Below are positions 33,412 through 35,605 of a stretch of DNA of 35,605 nt, in pieces. A program made the translations under genes and the position numbers. Source of the stretch: Bacteroidia bacterium (GTDB lineage: Bacteria; Bacteroidota; Bacteroidia; Chitinophagales; Saprospiraceae). Location: assembly GCA_030430845.1 (NCBI GenBank), contig JAUIKE010000082.1, positions 1 to 35,605 on the forward strand. The letters run 5' to 3'. Positions within the stretch are counted from its first letter, which is position 1; the number at the start of each line of letters is the position of its first letter. The notes beneath the pieces are model-generated. The model was not told where the DNA came from, searched no databases, and was given only the letters and a program-made list of their open reading frames with translations.

Positions 33412-34482
33412 ATGGGATTATTAATCATTTTCTTTGTCATCTCTATTTTGTTTTCATTTTTGTGCTCTGTTTGGGAAGCCGTGTTATTAAGTATCACGCC
33501 CACCTACATCAGAAGAGCGAACCTGGAAGGAAAAAAAATTGGTGAGACTTTAAATGCCTATAAAAAGGACATTGACAAGCCCCTTTCTGCGATCCTGACT
33601 TTAAACACCATCGCACATACCGTAGGTGCCATTGGAGTAGGTGCACAAGCGGGACATTTATTTGGCGAAAATCATTTCAGTCTGGGTGGCGTCCTCTCTA
33701 TCAGTTACGAATCTGTCATTGCCGGAGTGATGACCCTGGCAATTTTGATTCTTTCCGAAATAATTCCCAAAACCATCGGAGCTAATAATTGGGAACGCCT
33801 TGCTCCTTTTACCGTCCGGTCACTGGGAATTCTCATGATCGTGCTTCACCCACTTGTATGGTTGAGCCAGCGAATCACCAAAACCCTGAAAAAAGATAAA
33901 GAACGCTCCGTTCTAAGTCGCGCTGATTTCGCGGCTATGGCCAGAGAAGGAGAACAAACCGGCGCCTTGGATAAAAGCGAATCGGCCATCATTAAAAACT
34001 TACTGACTTTCGAGAAAAAAACAGTCAGAGATATCATGACGCCGAAAACCGTAGCGCTGATGGCTAATGAAAAAACGACCTTGCGTGCCTTTTACGACCA
34101 AAATCAACCTCTGCCTTTTTCCCGTATCCCCATTTATAAAGATGATCGGGATCATGTGACGGGGATCATGTTGAAGGATGAATTGCTGCAACACTTAGTA
34201 GATGGGAATGACACCGTTCAGCTGAAAGAAATAAAACGGCCCATCGATTTTGTGCAGGATGATATGCCGCTACCGCAGCTTTTTCAATCACTGACGAATG
34301 AAAAGCAACACCTGTTTATCGTATCAGATGATTTTGGTGTCGTGGTAGGGATTGTGACGATGGAGGACCTATTTGAAACGCTGCTAGGTAAGGAAATCGT
34401 GGATGAGACGGATTCGGTAGTTGACTTACAAAAACTAGCGAAGGAGCAGTGGGAAGAAAGAGTAAAGAAAAATAAGGAATAG
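33412..34482 (+). CDS. CNNM/hemolysin-C-type membrane protein with CBS pair
   Basis: This 356-residue protein has an N-terminal DUF21/CNNM transmembrane domain (about 1-165; FSFLCSVWEAVLLSITPTYI, LTLNTIAHTVGAIGVGAQAG, LILSEIIPKTIGA) followed by a CBS domain pair (about 205-325; VRDIMTPKTVALMANEKTT, FSRIPIYKDDRDHVTGIMLKDELL, FIVSDDFGVVVGIVTMEDLFETLLG). The CorC_HlyC C-terminal transporter-associated domain found in many relatives is absent, giving a short form. The family is linked to Mg2+ or other divalent-cation transport; substrate here is inferred from family only. It ends inside a terminator hairpin. Confidence 0.9.
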   Translation: MGLLIIFFVISILFSFLCSVWEAVLLSITPTYIRRANLEGKKIGETLNAYKKDIDKPLSAILTLNTIAHTVGAIGVGAQAGHLFGENHFSLGGVLSISYESVIAGVMTLAILILSEIIPKTIGANNWERLAPFTVRSLGILMIVLHPLVWLSQRITKTLKKDKERSVLSRADFAAMAREGEQTGALDKSESAIIKNLLTFEKKTVRDIMTPKTVALMANEKTTLRAFYDQNQPLPFSRIPIYKDDRDHVTGIMLKDELLQHLVDGNDTVQLKEIKRPIDFVQDDMPLPQLFQSLTNEKQHLFIVSDDFGVVVGIVTMEDLFETLLGKEIVDETDSVVDLQKLAKEQWEERVKKNKE

Positions 34483-34509
34483 GAATTCGCCGAAAGGCGA
34501 ATTCCTATT
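34478..34509. terminator. Hairpin terminator with GAAA loop
   Basis: AATAGGAATTCGCC (34478-34491), loop GAAA, GGCGAATTCCTATT (34496-34509), then TTT. The CNNM gene stop (34480-34482) is within the left arm. The SusD gene stop is eight bases further on from the opposite strand, so it probably works both ways. Confidence 0.8.
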
Positions 34510-34516
34510 TTACATA

Positions 34517-35605
34517 TTAATACCCTGGATTCTGTACCAGGTTCGGGTTCGTATTGATCTCATCCAATGGAATTGGATTGTAAACCTGATCATCATTCCA
34601 GTTCACCTGAAATGTTTCAAAAGTACGGAACTTTGTCCAGGTCATTTGACGGCGAGTCAGATCAAATAAGCGATCACCTTCGAAAGCTAATTCCTTACGA
34701 CGCTCCAGAATGATCGCATCGATCAGATCCTGTCCGGAAGCAGCGCTGGCTACGTAGTTGGGATCTACCCTGCCGGCTACGGCATCCAGATCTTCTCTTG
34801 CTCCTGCTTCATCGCCTTGCTCAGCACGAGCTTCTGCTCTGACCAGGTAAATATCAGCCAGGCGGATGATCTTGTAATAATCCTGACCGGTTTCTCCGTT
34901 AGGAAACTTTCCTTCGGCAAAAACAGCATCTCTTTCTCCATCCGCTCTGTCACCAATAGACATAGCGTTACGGCGAGCATCCGTTTCAGCATAAATATCA
35001 TACAGATCCTGAGTAGCCAGGATATCTCCATAGCCATCCTGATCGTAGATACCACCTATGGAGTTTACCCCTCCGTTATCAGTTGGGAGATTGATAAGGG
35101 TAAAAATATCTTCAGATCCGATATTCGCTCCCCAGGAGGCATTCCAGGCATCACCGTCTGCATACAAGGCATACTCACCACTGTTGATTACCTGAGTAGC
35201 CAGAGACTCGGCATTTGACCAATCTTCCATGTACAAATACACCTTAGCCAGCAAAGCCTGAGCGGCTTCTTTAGTAAATCGGCCGTCCTCGTCCAGGCTA
35301 AGTAAGCCTATTGCAGTATTTAAATCACTTACAACCTGTGCATATACTTCGGCAACTGTTGAGCGAGGTGGTGTAACGAATTCTCCGGTAGTACCTTCAT
35401 TGCTAATTGGCACTCCAGGGCCGGCGCCGTTATCGACAGCAAAGGGACGTGCAAAATTTCTAACCAGATTCCAGTAAGACAGCGCCCGGATAGCATGTGC
35501 CTCTCCTACTCTGTGATCTGCCTCAGCCTGCTCAGAGCTCAGAATGTCCGCCTCCGATACCCGATTGATGATATTACTCGCATTGACTATGGTTTGATAA
35601 CCTTC
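34517..35605 (-). CDS. SusD/RagB-family outer-membrane nutrient-binding lipoprotein (partial)
   Basis: The visible part is 362 residues, the C-terminal portion; the frame stays open to the window edge (first visible residues EGYQTIVNASNIINRV), so the start lies beyond 35605. SusD-family features: GEAHAIRALSYWNLVRNFARPF (TPR helix), FTKEAAQALLAKVYLYMEDWSNAES, YKIIRLADIYLVRAEARAEQGD, ILERRKELAFEGDRLFDLTRR, and the C-terminal NPIPLDEINTNPNLVQNPGY. Such proteins cap a TonB-linked SusC transporter and capture glycans or peptides; a susC gene is expected just beyond the edge. Substrate is not inferable. Confidence 0.93.
   Translation of the reverse strand, partial: EGYQTIVNASNIINRVSEADILSSEQAEADHRVGEAHAIRALSYWNLVRNFARPFAVDNGAGPGVPISNEGTTGEFVTPPRSTVAEVYAQVVSDLNTAIGLLSLDEDGRFTKEAAQALLAKVYLYMEDWSNAESLATQVINSGEYALYADGDAWNASWGANIGSEDIFTLINLPTDNGGVNSIGGIYDQDGYGDILATQDLYDIYAETDARRNAMSIGDRADGERDAVFAEGKFPNGETGQDYYKIIRLADIYLVRAEARAEQGDEAGAREDLDAVAGRVDPNYVASAASGQDLIDAIILERRKELAFEGDRLFDLTRRQMTWTKFRTFETFQVNWNDDQVYNPIPLDEINTNPNLVQNPGY

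Overview
The window looks like chromosome from a member of the Bacteroidota, plausibly a Saprospiria-type marine or aquatic bacterium (the class is a guess). The evidence is type IX secretion C-terminal sorting domains ending two proteins, a SusD/RagB protein, a LytS/LytTR two-component pair whose sensor carries a periplasmic beta-propeller, DUF2490- and PepSY-like envelope proteins, and start sites with weak or absent Shine-Dalgarno sequences.

Layout. 1-661 has no convincing gene but is packed with hairpins. 662-7421 (minus) reads, in transcription order, LytTR response regulator, an unrecognised 148-residue protein, a DyP-type peroxidase carrying a large coiled-coil insertion, and a propeller/Y_Y_Y histidine kinase whose ATG overlaps the peroxidase stop. 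7523-8956 (minus) is a secreted beta-lactamase-family serine hydrolase. 9417-12767 (plus) is a B12-uptake unit: an unusually large cobalamin riboswitch, a BtuB-like TonB receptor whose start codon lies in a hairpin, and an overlapping DUF4465-like T9SS cargo protein; it ends in a perfect 62-bp palindrome. 12840-14096 (minus) encodes two small exported proteins. 14147-21847 (minus) is a histidine-utilisation cluster: MarR-GNAT regulator, hutH, hutU, hutI, a lipoprotein amidohydrolase, and only the C-terminal third of hutG. 21917-25123 (minus) is a 1068-residue secreted repeat protein. 25286-27131 (minus) is a TRAP transporter membrane pair with no binding protein in view. 27277-28107 (minus) is a membrane-anchored glucosaminidase. 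28312-32228 (plus) carries a BadF/NagK-type kinase, pfkA, an orphan small protein, a stand-alone E2 acyltransferase domain and a TrpF-like protein. 32267-32932 (minus) is an OmpA-type lipoprotein, 33412-34482 (plus) a CNNM/CBS membrane protein, and 34517-35605 (minus) the C-terminal part of a SusD-family protein cut by the window edge.

How it works together. The hut genes would take histidine to urocanate, imidazolonepropionate and formiminoglutamate, but the last enzyme is broken here. The riboswitch should shut off B12 receptor synthesis when cobalamin is plentiful. The most system-like novelty is the peroxidase locus: a DyP enzyme and an orphan protein lie between the two halves of a LytS/LytT-type signalling pair. 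A second theme is the density of long palindromes: several sit at gene ends and contain the stop codon, and one interspersed palindromic element occurs both after pfkA and inside the riboswitch. No tRNA, rRNA, intact insertion sequence or CRISPR array was recognised.
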